Shown one piece after another: positions 23,048 to 31,522 of a stretch of DNA of 31,522 nt. Positions within the stretch are counted from its first letter, which is position 1. Each line of letters begins with the position of its first letter. A program made the position numbers and the translations under genes. The notes under the pieces were generated by a model. It was not told the origin of the DNA, searched no databases, and saw only the letters and a program-made list of their open reading frames with translations. Source of the DNA: Bacteroidota bacterium (GTDB taxonomy: Bacteria; Bacteroidota; Bacteroidia; Bacteroidales; Tannerellaceae); assembly GCA_023429375.1 (NCBI GenBank), contig JAEYVY010000014.1, positions 1 to 31,522 on the forward strand. Reading direction: 5' to 3'.

Positions 23048-23211
23048 AGATTTTGTTCGAGTTGATTTTATAAAAAGACTGTAATGATTGGAGAAAAACA
23101 TCTCGGATACTTTTTAAAATAGTATAAAAAAAACGATAAACTCTTTAAACACGTCTTACCATTCTTGTGTACGTATTTATAGGAATGTAACACAGCTGCA
23201 TTATAAATGAA

Positions 23212-24234
23212 ATGAAGACAGATAATCAGTATAGTGAATTATTATTTAAATATTTCTCCGGAAAGCTATCGGATGAAGAGAAGCAAGAACTTCTTGCTTG
23301 GCTGAAAGAGAGTGATGAACACATGTCGCTATTCAATAGAATGAGTGACTGGTGGGCTGTTGCGCATATTCCCTTATACAAATCTGATCTGGAAGCAGAT
23401 TTTGTGAATTACTTTGACTATTTAGAAGGTTTATCTGCCTCTTCCAAATCAAAACGCAGAATAACTATTCCTTCGCGATGGTTACAGGTTGCAGTTGTTG
23501 TCTTAGCATTAATTACTTTGGTAACATCTGCTTTCTATCTGGGGAAATATACTATTGGAAATAAGGAACTGCTCTATACCGAGACGATTGTACCCAATGG
23601 CTCACAAACAAAGATTATGCTACCCGATAGTACGTTTGTTATGCTGAATTCCGGTTCATCTTTGAGATACAGTAGTGATTTTAATAAAAAAGATAGGTGT
23701 ATAGAACTTAAAGGTGAAGCCTATTTTGATGTAAAACCGAATACGGACAAACCATTTTTTGTGAATTCGGATAAAATAAACGTAAGAGTAGTGGGTACAA
23801 CCTTTAATGTGAGAGCTTATGAAGACGAAGATAAAATAGACGTAGTGTTGATTTCAGGTAAAGTAAATGTATTGTTTGAAAACGATATTCTTGAAACAAC
23901 ATCCCTTGTCCCCAATCAGCAATTGAGTTACAATAAAAAAGAGGAAAAATTAGATGTAACAGTAGTGAATGGTGCGACTTCCATTTTATGGACAAAGGGA
24001 GTCCTCTATTTTAATGAAAAAACATTTGCAGATATAGCAAAAGAGTTAAGGCGTAAATTCGATACAGAGATAATTATTGAAAGTGATATGCTTTATAATG
24101 AGGTGTTTACAGGTAGTTTCTCTGCAGATTATACGTTGGAAAAAATCGTAAAAGAGATAGATGTAGATAATAAATATTACGCTACATACAACGATGGGAA
24201 ATTAATAATTAAAGATAAATATGAAATAAAATAA
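23212..24234 (+). CDS. FecR-family anti-sigma factor
   Basis: A 340-residue inner-membrane regulator. A cytoplasmic N-terminus of about 90 residues (LLFKYFSGKLSDEEKQELLAWL, the sigma-binding part) is followed by one membrane helix (about 91-111). The periplasmic FecR domain (about 120-235) shows PNGSQTKIMLPDSTFVMLNSGSSLRY and GEAYFDVKPNTDKPFFV. A C-terminal DUF4974-like domain (about 265-335, LYFNEKTFADIAKELRRKFD) resembles the STN fold. It should hold the sigma factor until SusC reports substrate binding through its STN domain. Confidence 0.95.
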   Translation: MKTDNQYSELLFKYFSGKLSDEEKQELLAWLKESDEHMSLFNRMSDWWAVAHIPLYKSDLEADFVNYFDYLEGLSASSKSKRRITIPSRWLQVAVVVLALITLVTSAFYLGKYTIGNKELLYTETIVPNGSQTKIMLPDSTFVMLNSGSSLRYSSDFNKKDRCIELKGEAYFDVKPNTDKPFFVNSDKINVRVVGTTFNVRAYEDEDKIDVVLISGKVNVLFENDILETTSLVPNQQLSYNKKEEKLDVTVVNGATSILWTKGVLYFNEKTFADIAKELRRKFDTEIIIESDMLYNEVFTGSFSADYTLEKIVKEIDVDNKYYATYNDGKLIIKDKYEIK

Positions 24235-24316
24235 TGGCCTATGAATAAATTCAATTAACACATAACTCTAAATTTAAACTTTAAATCAACTTTTATTAAT
24301 ATTAAATCAGATATTT

Positions 24317-27300
24317 ATGGAAAAAAGAAGATCCATTTTAAACAGTAAACTGGCTATGGCAATATTGGCTGCCGGTTTACTCTTGCCTCCAAACATATCT
24401 ATAGCATCGCCACTACGAGCGTATACAATGACTATAGAAATGAAGAGTGCTTCATTAAGAACCTTATTTGAATTAATTGAAGAAAAATTCGATTACACCT
24501 TCCTTATACGGAATAACGATATCGATCTGAACGAACAAGTCAAATTTGACTTGCAAAGCGGATCAGTAGAAGATATTCTGAGAAACGCCCTAAAAAATCA
24601 ACAAGCCGATTTCACAGTTAATGAAAATCGCATTATCGTTTTCAAAACAAAAACTAAACAAGAAACCACAAAGAATATAGGAACAACAGTTTATGCTGCT
24701 CCTCAGCAAACCACAAAAGTTTCAGGTATCGTAATTGATGCAGTGAGTGGTGAACCAATTATTGGTGCCAATATATTGGTTAAAGGAACTTCAAGTGGAG
24801 CAAGTACTGACCTGGATGGAAAATTTACTTTAGATATTCCTAGAGGAGCGACTTTGGTTGTATCATATATTGGTTATTTAAGTCAAGAAATTGCTGTTAC
24901 AAAAAATAACATTACAGTTAGCTTAAAAGAAGACACAAAGGTACTTGAAGAAGTTGTAGTTGTTGCTTTTGGTAAGATGACCAAAGAGGCTTTTACTGGT
25001 TCAGCAGGTGTGATGAGTTCTGATGAACTTCTTAAAACGCAAGTTGCCAACCCTGCTCAAGCTTTGGCTGGACGTGTTGCTGGTCTTCAAATTAGTAACT
25101 CATCTTCTCAGTTAGGTAGCTCACCATCAATTACCATTCGTGGATTCAGCTCTATTTCTTCAGATACTGAACCATTGATTATTGTCGATGGTATGCCTTT
25201 CGATGGAGACTTGAACTTGATTAACTCAAATGATATTGAGTCAATGACTGTCCTAAAAGATGCTGCATCAAATGCTCTTTATGGAGCTCGTGGAGCAAAT
25301 GGGGTAATCATGATTACAACTAAACGCGGTAAGAGCGGAGACGCAAAAGTTACATTTGATGCGAAATGGGGTTCAAATTCAAATGGTTTGAAGTTATATA
25401 AGACAACTAATGCTCAACAGTTTTATGAAACCTACTACAAAATGTTGTATAACAACTACATTTCTGAAAATGGTGGTGGATTATCTACAACTGATGCACA
25501 TGCGTTAGCAAATAAAAACTTGACAAATGCATCAAGTGGTGTGGGTCCAGGTTATATGATTTATTCAGTTCCTAGTGGTCAGGATTTTATTTTGCCAGGT
25601 GGTGTAATGAATCCTAGTGCAACAATGGGTAATCTGTATAAATATAACGATCAGGAATTCTGGTTGCAAGCAGATGATTGGGAAAAAGAAGGTCTAAAGA
25701 ATGGTTTCAGACAAGAATATAACGCGTCTGTCTCAGGTGCTTCTGATAGAGTAAATTACTATACTTCAGTAGGATTCCTTGGTCAGGATGGTATACAGGA
25801 AGGACAATCTCAAGAACGTTTGACTGCAAGAGTAAAATTAGACTATCAGGCTAAAGAATGGTTAAAGATGGGAGCTAACTTTAACTATACAAAATATAAC
25901 TATAGCCAAACATCTGAAGGAACAATCGGAACAGGTACTATTTGGAGTGTAATTAAGACACAGGCTCCAATCTATCCTGTTTATTTCCGTGATGCCAACA
26001 AAAATATCATGATAGACCAATGGGGTGAAAAAATGTATGACTTTGCAAAAAGCTATGATTTGAGCCGTGGTGGTGGTGTTGGTGGTAATGCTATTTTCGG
26101 TAACAAATACAGATTTGAAGAAACAGCAGGTAATTCTTATATTGCTAGTGGTTATGCTGATCTTTTATTAACTAAAGATTTGACATTTACCTTAAATGCA
26201 AATGCATATAATTACGACAGACGCTATACCTATGCAAACAGTCCGTTCGTTGATTATTATACAGATTCATCTGATAATGGTTACCTTTCAAAAAGTTCAT
26301 CTCGCACATTTACATACAACACTCAACAATTGTTGAACTATACAAAACAATTTGACAAACATGATGTAAGTGTATTGCTTGGACATGAATATTATAATTA
26401 CAGATATGAATATCTTGGAGCATCAGGATATAATTTCGGTATTGATAATGCTCGCGAATTGGCAAGTGTTTTGAATTTAAATAATACAGCAACGTCTTAT
26501 TCATCAGATTACAATAATGAAGGATTTTTCTTCAGAGGTATGTATGATTATGATAAGAAATATTATGGATCGGCGTCTTACCGTCGTGATGCTTCTTCTC
26601 GTTTTGCAAAAGAACATCGTTGGGGTAATTTCTGGTCTCTGGGTGGAGCTTGGATAATATCAAAAGAAGATTTTTATAATATATCTTTGTTAAATACATT
26701 GAAATTAAAAGCTTCTGTAGGTTCTCAAGGAAATGATAATATAGGTAATTATTTGTATGCAGACTCTTATGATATTGTTAATAATGACAATAAAGCTGCT
26801 TATCAATGGAGACAGAAAGGTTCTGAAACTATTACTTGGGAAACAAATACGAACTGGAACGCTGGAGTTGAATTTGAAATGTTCAAAGGGCGCTTAAACG
26901 GTAGTTTGGATTATTTCTTCAGAAAGACAACCGATATGCTTTTCTCATTAAATACTCCTCCATCAATTGGTTATACAAGTTATGTAGTCAATCTGGGAGA
27001 TATGAGAAATGCCGGTATTGAATTGGCCTTACAAGGAACTGTAGTTAGAACTCAAGACTTCAATTGGGATGTTAATTTCAATATCTCTCATGTGAAGAAC
27101 AAAGTGTTGCGTTTGCCAGAATCTGTAAAGAAAATGAATGTAGAAGGTTATAATGGTTATGTAAACCTTGATAATTCATTTGTTTCAAAATATAAATATT
27201 TCGTAGCTGAAGGTCTTCCTTTGTATTCTTGGTATTTGCCAAAATATGCTGGAACAGACAAACAAACAGGTGAAGCTCTTTATTATAAAGATGTTCTTGA

Positions 27301-27868
27301 CGCGAATGGTAAAGTTACAGATCGCGAAACAACAAAGGATGCCAGCTTGGCTACTGATTATTTAATTGGAGATGCACTTCCTCAATTCTATGGAGGTCTT
27401 GGGACATCATTGTCATATAAAGGATTTGATTTTTCTGTTAACTTGAACTATCAATTAGGTGGTAAGGTATATGACTATACTTATCAAACCCTAATGCATT
27501 CAAGTGGTACAACCTCTACAACTTGGCATATTGATATGCAGAAAGCCTGGACTCCGGAAAATGCAAACTCTAACATACCTCGTTTGAAATTCACTGAAGT
27601 ATATTCTCAAAACGCTCGTTCAGATCGTTTCATCACAAGTGCAAGTTATTTGAATGTACAGAATATGAACTTTGGTTATACTTTGCCTGCACAGATTACG
27701 CATAAGTTGAATATTTATAATATGCGTGTTTATCTATCAGGTGAAAATCTGTTCTACTTGTCTGCACGTCAAGGGTTAGATCCTCGTCAGACTTTAAAAG
27801 GATACACTAACCCAGAGTTGTCTTCACCATTGCGTACAGTCTCTGCAGGTGTTTCGTTGACATTCTAA
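24317..27868 (+). CDS. SusC-family TonB-dependent transporter with STN domain
   Basis: A 1183-residue outer-membrane transporter. Signal peptide (about 1-30, ending ISIA); STN signalling domain (about 38-108, MKSASLRTLFELIEEKFDYT and EDILRNALKNQQADF); carboxypeptidase-regulatory-like domain (about 135-208, VSGIVIDAVSGEPIIGANI); TonB-box-like EEVVVVAFG (211-219); plug (about 225-335, AQALAGRVAGLQI and VLKDAASNALYGARGANGVI); then a large beta-barrel ending in LRTVSAGVSLTF with terminal Phe. The STN domain is what separates FecA-like signalling SusC proteins from simple importers and fits the sigma/anti-sigma pair upstream. It works with the SusD gene 22 bases downstream. The imported substrate is unknown. 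Confidence 0.97.
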   Translation: MEKRRSILNSKLAMAILAAGLLLPPNISIASPLRAYTMTIEMKSASLRTLFELIEEKFDYTFLIRNNDIDLNEQVKFDLQSGSVEDILRNALKNQQADFTVNENRIIVFKTKTKQETTKNIGTTVYAAPQQTTKVSGIVIDAVSGEPIIGANILVKGTSSGASTDLDGKFTLDIPRGATLVVSYIGYLSQEIAVTKNNITVSLKEDTKVLEEVVVVAFGKMTKEAFTGSAGVMSSDELLKTQVANPAQALAGRVAGLQISNSSSQLGSSPSITIRGFSSISSDTEPLIIVDGMPFDGDLNLINSNDIESMTVLKDAASNALYGARGANGVIMITTKRGKSGDAKVTFDAKWGSNSNGLKLYKTTNAQQFYETYYKMLYNNYISENGGGLSTTDAHALANKNLTNASSGVGPGYMIYSVPSGQDFILPGGVMNPSATMGNLYKYNDQEFWLQADDWEKEGLKNGFRQEYNASVSGASDRVNYYTSVGFLGQDGIQEGQSQERLTARVKLDYQAKEWLKMGANFNYTKYNYSQTSEGTIGTGTIWSVIKTQAPIYPVYFRDANKNIMIDQWGEKMYDFAKSYDLSRGGGVGGNAIFGNKYRFEETAGNSYIASGYADLLLTKDLTFTLNANAYNYDRRYTYANSPFVDYYTDSSDNGYLSKSSSRTFTYNTQQLLNYTKQFDKHDVSVLLGHEYYNYRYEYLGASGYNFGIDNARELASVLNLNNTATSYSSDYNNEGFFFRGMYDYDKKYYGSASYRRDASSRFAKEHRWGNFWSLGGAWIISKEDFYNISLLNTLKLKASVGSQGNDNIGNYLYADSYDIVNNDNKAAYQWRQKGSETITWETNTNWNAGVEFEMFKGRLNGSLDYFFRKTTDMLFSLNTPPSIGYTSYVVNLGDMRNAGIELALQGTVVRTQDFNWDVNFNISHVKNKVLRLPESVKKMNVEGYNGYVNLDNSFVSKYKYFVAEGLPLYSWYLPKYAGTDKQTGEALYYKDVLDANGKVTDRETTKDASLATDYLIGDALPQFYGGLGTSLSYKGFDFSVNLNYQLGGKVYDYTYQTLMHSSGTTSTTWHIDMQKAWTPENANSNIPRLKFTEVYSQNARSDRFITSASYLNVQNMNFGYTLPAQITHKLNIYNMRVYLSGENLFYLSARQGLDPRQTLKGYTNPELSSPLRTVSAGVSLTF

Positions 27869-27890
27869 CTTAATTTATATAGATAACATT

Positions 27891-29774
27891 ATGAAAAAAT
27901 ATAAAGCTTTATTATCCGTATTTGCCCTAGGGATTGGCTTGAGTAGCTGTATTGAAGAAACATTCCCAACGGAGTATGTATTAGATAAACAGATTGAGGC
28001 TTCTGAATCAGCAATAGAGGGTATGGTTAACTCTATATACACAACAATGGCCGGATATTCAAATTCGGATGGTGGTATTGAGGTAATCTCCTATGGTAGT
28101 ATGCGTGCCATGTTAGAACATGGAACTACACAATTAGTATGTACCGGAGCCAATGGTTATAATACTATGGGTGCATGGTGTAATGGTAGTATCAGTGCAA
28201 CAGGTTCTAACCGTGGTATTTATCCTTCATATTTGTATTACGGTTATATCAAAACGGTTAATGATATTATCAAAATGATAGATCCGGAAAATATGAGCAA
28301 TGTTCAAAAGGGATATTTGGGTATTTGCTATGCTTATCGTGCCCTTTACTATATGGATCTTGTTCAAATTATGGAATATAAGAAACCGACTGATCCTAAA
28401 TATACTTATGTTCAACCGGAAAACGATTTGACAAATCTGGGTGTTCCTATTGTAACTGAAAAGACAACTTCTGAAGAGGCTGCAAATAACCCACGTGCAA
28501 CTGTAGATGAAGTATATGACTTGATCCTTAGTGACTTAAAAGCTGCAGAAACATATTTGGAAGGCTTTACAAGAACGGATAAGACTCAACCAAATCTTGC
28601 AGTTGTTTATGGTTTGTATGCAAAAGCTTATTCAAACTTAGCATCTCGTATTAACATTTCAGCTAAATATAAAGATGAGTCTTCTTATTGGAAGAATGTA
28701 AAGGAATATGCTGATAAAGCAATCTCTGCATCAGGATGTACTCCTTTAACTGAAGCACAATGGACAGATCCAATTAATGGTTTTAATAACCGTAACTCAC
28801 AAAATTCATGGATGTGGGCGACATCTATTTCTGAAAGTAATACGACTGCTTCTTCTACTGCATCATTCGTACATGCTATGATCTTTGGAACTGAAACAAC
28901 TTTCTCTGCTTATGGCTGGAGAGTTGGTAGATCTTTAGATCGTAAATGGTATGAAAGGCTTTCTGACAATGATTTCCGTAAAAAGTCATGGTTAGCACCA
29001 AACTTCTTCTACGAATCTAAAAACCAGAAAGAGGGTGAACCATATCTTGTAGAAAAAGGTCCTGATGGAAAGTTGATCAACAATAAATGGTCAGTTAAAG
29101 ATGATAACTCAAGTACTGCTCAGTCAGCATGGACAGATGAGTACTCTGGTTTTGGTCCTGATAAATACCAATATAAGTTGAATAGTTCTCCTTCTTGGAT
29201 TCGTTCACGTATTAATTCATCAAATGGTTTCATGGCTTGGCCTTGGCTTTATGTGAATATTAAGTTCAGACCACATAATGGAGACTACAGAACTTATACA
29301 GTGGGTGGAGCTACTGACTTCCCAATTATGCGTGTAGAAGAAATGCACTTCTTAAAAGCTGAGGCTGCATTCCATATCGGTGGTGTAGCTGAAGGTGCTA
29401 AAGCTTTGGAAAGTATTGTTACAACACGTGATAATGCATATAAATGTACAGCTACTACAGGTAAAGAATTCATGGATGAATATGTATTCCAAAAAGGAGT
29501 TGAATTCTGGGGAGAAGGTTTAGGCTATTTCGATGCTAAGCGCTTGGAAGTAGGTATACATCGTGCATATAAAGGATCAAGTGCTGAACGCTATCAACAT
29601 TGTGTGAATATGGAAGGCGTATACGTTGGATGGACTCCAGGTTGGAATCAAGCAGAATTGAATGCGAATCCTGCTATTTACCATTATAACAATCCTTATA
29701 CGAACCCTACAACTTATTATGTATATAAATCAAATGATGAATTAAGACCATTCTATGGTGTTGATTTAGAATAA
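27891..29774 (+). CDS. SusD-family surface lipoprotein
   Basis: A 627-residue lipoprotein lid for the SusC transporter. The signal peptide ends in a lipobox LSSC with Cys20, followed by acidic IEE as in surface-exposed Bacteroides lipoproteins. The helical TPR-like N-terminal half shows GYLGICYAYRALYYMDLVQIMEY and ATVDEVYDLILSDLKAAETYL, typical SusD patterns; the C-terminal part has FPIMRVEEMHFLKAEAAF and FQKGVEFWGEGLGYFDAKRL. It binds substrate at the cell surface. A strong terminator follows, so sigma-FecR-SusCD can be a unit ending here. Confidence 0.96.
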   Translation: MKKYKALLSVFALGIGLSSCIEETFPTEYVLDKQIEASESAIEGMVNSIYTTMAGYSNSDGGIEVISYGSMRAMLEHGTTQLVCTGANGYNTMGAWCNGSISATGSNRGIYPSYLYYGYIKTVNDIIKMIDPENMSNVQKGYLGICYAYRALYYMDLVQIMEYKKPTDPKYTYVQPENDLTNLGVPIVTEKTTSEEAANNPRATVDEVYDLILSDLKAAETYLEGFTRTDKTQPNLAVVYGLYAKAYSNLASRINISAKYKDESSYWKNVKEYADKAISASGCTPLTEAQWTDPINGFNNRNSQNSWMWATSISESNTTASSTASFVHAMIFGTETTFSAYGWRVGRSLDRKWYERLSDNDFRKKSWLAPNFFYESKNQKEGEPYLVEKGPDGKLINNKWSVKDDNSSTAQSAWTDEYSGFGPDKYQYKLNSSPSWIRSRINSSNGFMAWPWLYVNIKFRPHNGDYRTYTVGGATDFPIMRVEEMHFLKAEAAFHIGGVAEGAKALESIVTTRDNAYKCTATTGKEFMDEYVFQKGVEFWGEGLGYFDAKRLEVGIHRAYKGSSAERYQHCVNMEGVYVGWTPGWNQAELNANPAIYHYNNPYTNPTTYYVYKSNDELRPFYGVDLE

Positions 29775-29785
29775 CTTGATTATTC

Positions 29786-29828
29786 CAACTAGATGTCCTT
29801 TTTCTAAGGGATATCTAGTTGTTTTTTT
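29786..29828 (+). terminator. Rho-independent terminator after the SusD gene
   Basis: A long hairpin pairs 29786-29801 with 29806-29821 (outer CAACTAGAT/ATCTAGTTG, a few wobbles inside, loop of four) and is followed by seven T (29822-29828). It begins 12 bases after the SusD stop. Confidence 0.9.
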
Positions 29829-29927
29829 ATAATAATGATTTCAGCACAATACTATTGTCATGTGATTTAAAATCGTCTTAGTTATATAGAACTTTAATAA
29901 GAAAGGGAATATATAACGATCATAAGT

Positions 29928-29954
29928 ACAGTAATCATTTGCTGTCTTTTTTTT
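29928..29954 (+). terminator. second, weaker terminator-like hairpin
   Basis: ACAGTAA (29928-29934) pairs with TTGCTGT (29939-29945, one G-U pair) across a four-base loop, followed by C and eight T (29947-29954). It stands about 100 bases after the main SusD terminator, so it may be a backup or the end of a short transcript. Confidence 0.45.
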
Positions 29955-29985
29955 ATTTAATGATAACCTGTTCTAATATTTTTGG

Positions 29986-29993
29986 TAGCTTTG
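29986..29993 (+). promoter_or_regulatory. -7 box for the DUF3472 gene
   Basis: TAGCTTTG matches TAnnTTTG exactly, 96 bases before the gene start. No good -33 element is seen. It suggests that the genes after SusD can be transcribed separately. Confidence 0.45.
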
Positions 29994-30088
29994 TTCATAA
30001 GCTATAAATAATTTCCTCTATTTGTAATTAATATATACACAATGGTTTGTATCAATCCAAGGGATGTGTATGAATACATAATATTCAA

Positions 30089-31351
30089 ATGTATATGCTA
30101 CGATTAATATCTTTATTTTTAGTATCCCTTCTCATTACCTTCAATTTAATGGGCGAGAATAAGAAAAGCATACCTCTGGGAGGTAATGCTTACGAAGTAG
30201 GATCCAACCTTAATCATGTAAAAAATAATGGTATAGAGTTCTCAAATGAAAAAGCTGTATTCAGCGCTTTCTTTAGAGTAAACAATACAGGAAAACTTAA
30301 CCTCTCCCTGCATTATTCATCTCACCTTGATGGATGTAAGCTAAATGTAGACTGTTTGAATAAATCATTTCAGGTAAATCTTCAACCGAATGATTCGGTT
30401 GTTTTCATTGGAGAAGTCTTTTGTGAAAAAGAAGGTTATGTTAGAGTGGATTTTCAATCTGTAGATAAGAATAAGCCTATTGATTGTGTATTGCACTCTT
30501 TGATTGTTGATTGTGATTCAACCGTAAATCTGAATTTTGTAGATGATTTTTCTTACTATTGGGGGCGGAGAGGACCTTCGGTACATATGACTTACTCCAT
30601 TCCTGAAGGGGTAACTGCCGAATGGTTTTATAATGAAGTAACTGTACCTGTGGGGAAAGATATTATAGGTAGCTATTTTATGTCGAATGGATTTGGAGAA
30701 GGCTATTTTGGTATGCAGGTGAACTCAGAAACTGAACGTAGGGTATTATTTTCAGTCTGGAGTCCGTTTGAAACAGATAATCCAAATGAAATACCTGAAG
30801 AGCACAAAGTGAAATTGATAAAGAAAGGAGAGGCAGTACAGACAGGAGAGTTCGGCAATGAGGGTTCTGGAGGACAAAGTTTTATGCAGTATAATTGGAA
30901 GGCAGGCAATATATATAAGTTTCTGACTCGAATTAGACCGGATAAAAATGGTTATTCGGAATATACTTCCTATTTTTATGCTCCTGAACTAAATGAGTGG
31001 AAATTAATTGCTCAATTCCTCCGTCCGGGTATCTCTACTTATTATACACGTCCTCACTCGTTTTTGGAGAACTTCCTCACACAGCAAGGCTATAAGGATA
31101 GGATAGCGTACTATAATAATCAATGGATTTATACAACAGACGGGAAATGGGTTGAATTGGTTAAAGGCAAATTTACTGTTGATCAAACAGGACGCGTTGG
31201 AGCTCGAAAGGACTTTAAAGGGGGAGTTGATCAAAATGGTTTCTTCCTTGAAAATGGAGGATTTCTGGATGATTACACAACACCGGGCAGTTTGTTTGAG
31301 CGTACCCCTTCCGGTAAGCAACCGGATATTGATTGGGCAATGTTTGACTAA
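30089..31351 (+). CDS. secreted DUF5077/DUF3472-type protein
   Basis: A 420-residue exported protein with a signal peptide (about 1-24, LFLVSLLITFNLMG). The N-terminal part (about 30-150) looks like a beta-sandwich, DUF5077-like domain; the rest matches the DUF3472 pattern, with SYYWGRRGPSVHMTYSIPEG (about 155-174), YFMSNGFGEGYFGMQVNS, RVLFSVWSPFETDNP and a C-terminal KDFKGGVDQNGFFLENGGF. DUF3472 proteins are common in Bacteroides glycan loci and are suspected to act on or bind carbohydrate, but no activity is assigned here. ATG at 30089 and the one two codons later are equally likely starts. It follows the SusCD pair with its own -7 box. Confidence 0.85.
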   Translation: MYMLRLISLFLVSLLITFNLMGENKKSIPLGGNAYEVGSNLNHVKNNGIEFSNEKAVFSAFFRVNNTGKLNLSLHYSSHLDGCKLNVDCLNKSFQVNLQPNDSVVFIGEVFCEKEGYVRVDFQSVDKNKPIDCVLHSLIVDCDSTVNLNFVDDFSYYWGRRGPSVHMTYSIPEGVTAEWFYNEVTVPVGKDIIGSYFMSNGFGEGYFGMQVNSETERRVLFSVWSPFETDNPNEIPEEHKVKLIKKGEAVQTGEFGNEGSGGQSFMQYNWKAGNIYKFLTRIRPDKNGYSEYTSYFYAPELNEWKLIAQFLRPGISTYYTRPHSFLENFLTQQGYKDRIAYYNNQWIYTTDGKWVELVKGKFTVDQTGRVGARKDFKGGVDQNGFFLENGGFLDDYTTPGSLFERTPSGKQPDIDWAMFD

Positions 31352-31395
31352 TTGTGAGAAAACATATATTTATCAATGTAAATACTAAATTATAA

Positions 31396-31522
31396 ATGGA
31401 AAACACAAGACGTTCGTTTCTGAAAAAAGTAACTGCAGCAGGTATCGGAGCTGCAGGTTTAGCTGCAACAAATACAGCAATGGCATCTACTTCAGCGCCG
31501 GGAACTCAGCAAAAGAAGAAGG
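31396..31522 (+). CDS. start of an exported protein with twin-arginine-like signal (cut by window edge)
   Basis: The frame from ATG 31396 stays open to the edge (42 codons). It encodes TRRSFLKKVTAAGIGAAGLA, a twin-arginine-like signal with a hydrophobic Ala/Gly run, then AMASTSAPG and a lysine-rich segment. Only the signal is visible, so the enzyme is unknown; Gfo/Idh/MocA oxidoreductases and various glycan-locus enzymes in these bacteria begin this way. It lies 44 bases after the DUF3472 gene and is probably cotranscribed. Confidence 0.7.
   Translation, partial: MENTRRSFLKKVTAAGIGAAGLAATNTAMASTSAPGTQQKKK

Larger units (their letters stand above)
29829..30088. other. gene-free stretch between SusD and DUF3472 genes
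   Basis: This AT-rich stretch, part of a 314-base gap, holds no ORF I can support. It contains a second terminator-like hairpin (29928-29954), a -7 box (29986-29993) and a leader of about 90 bases without clear structure. Confidence 0.6.

Noticed and set aside
1..31522. CRISPR array, tRNA, rRNA or insertion sequence
   Set aside because: I saw no regularly spaced repeats with unique spacers, no cloverleaf-like sequence, no rRNA segment and no transposase or terminal inverted repeats.

Overview
The window looks like chromosomal DNA of a Bacteroidales bacterium, most likely Bacteroides or a close relative. The evidence is the SusC/SusD pair, an ECF sigma/FecR pair beside it, the split transhydrogenase, the two-subunit methylmalonyl-CoA mutase, the pyrBI pair, the UpxY-type NusG paralogue, and repeated TAnnTTTG boxes (the Bacteroidetes -7 promoter element) a short way upstream of many genes.

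Left part (1-12.5 kb), mostly housekeeping. A leftward operon encodes the proton-translocating NAD(P)+ transhydrogenase (PntAa, PntAb, PntB; PntB runs off the edge). A 31-codon membrane-peptide ORF may lie between PntAa and PntAb. Rightward follow a UPF0597/cysteine-desulfidase-like protein, an M24 metallopeptidase, an exported alkaline phosphatase with a strong terminator, and a tight group of aspartate carbamoyltransferase PyrB and PyrI, a flavin-reductase-like protein and an outer-membrane beta-barrel. Facing this group is a Crp/Fnr-type regulator, and divergent from that is rplS (L19) with a possible structured leader. Two small zinc-ribbon genes come next on the minus strand. The downstream one is followed by an out-of-frame remnant of a GyrI-like effector-binding domain, which points to a decayed multidomain regulator.

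Middle part (12.5-21.7 kb). mutA and mutB form a leftward operon with a promoter containing both -33 and -7 elements and a good terminator; they make succinyl-CoA to methylmalonyl-CoA interconversion for the propionate/succinate pathway. Rightward are a GH73/LysM cell-wall hydrolase, an ACP phosphodiesterase-like protein overlapping it by ATGA, and a large MscS-family channel. A leftward Gfo/Idh/MocA oxidoreductase with a twin-arginine-like signal closes this part.

Right part (21.8-31.5 kb), the accessory region. An orphan UpxY/NusG-type antiterminator is followed by an ECF sigma factor, a FecR-type anti-sigma factor, a SusC transporter carrying an N-terminal STN signalling domain, and its SusD lipoprotein. 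After a strong terminator come a DUF5077/DUF3472-type secreted protein and the start of an exported protein with a twin-arginine-like signal. This is the layout of a trans-envelope-signalled nutrient-uptake locus: SusC senses its ligand, FecR relays the signal and the sigma factor activates transcription. The substrate cannot be deduced. I see no clearly new system. The points most worth checking are the small ORF inside the transhydrogenase operon, the orphan antiterminator next to a sigma/anti-sigma SusCD locus, the phased AT-rich repeats between sigma and FecR, and the broken zinc-ribbon/GyrI gene.
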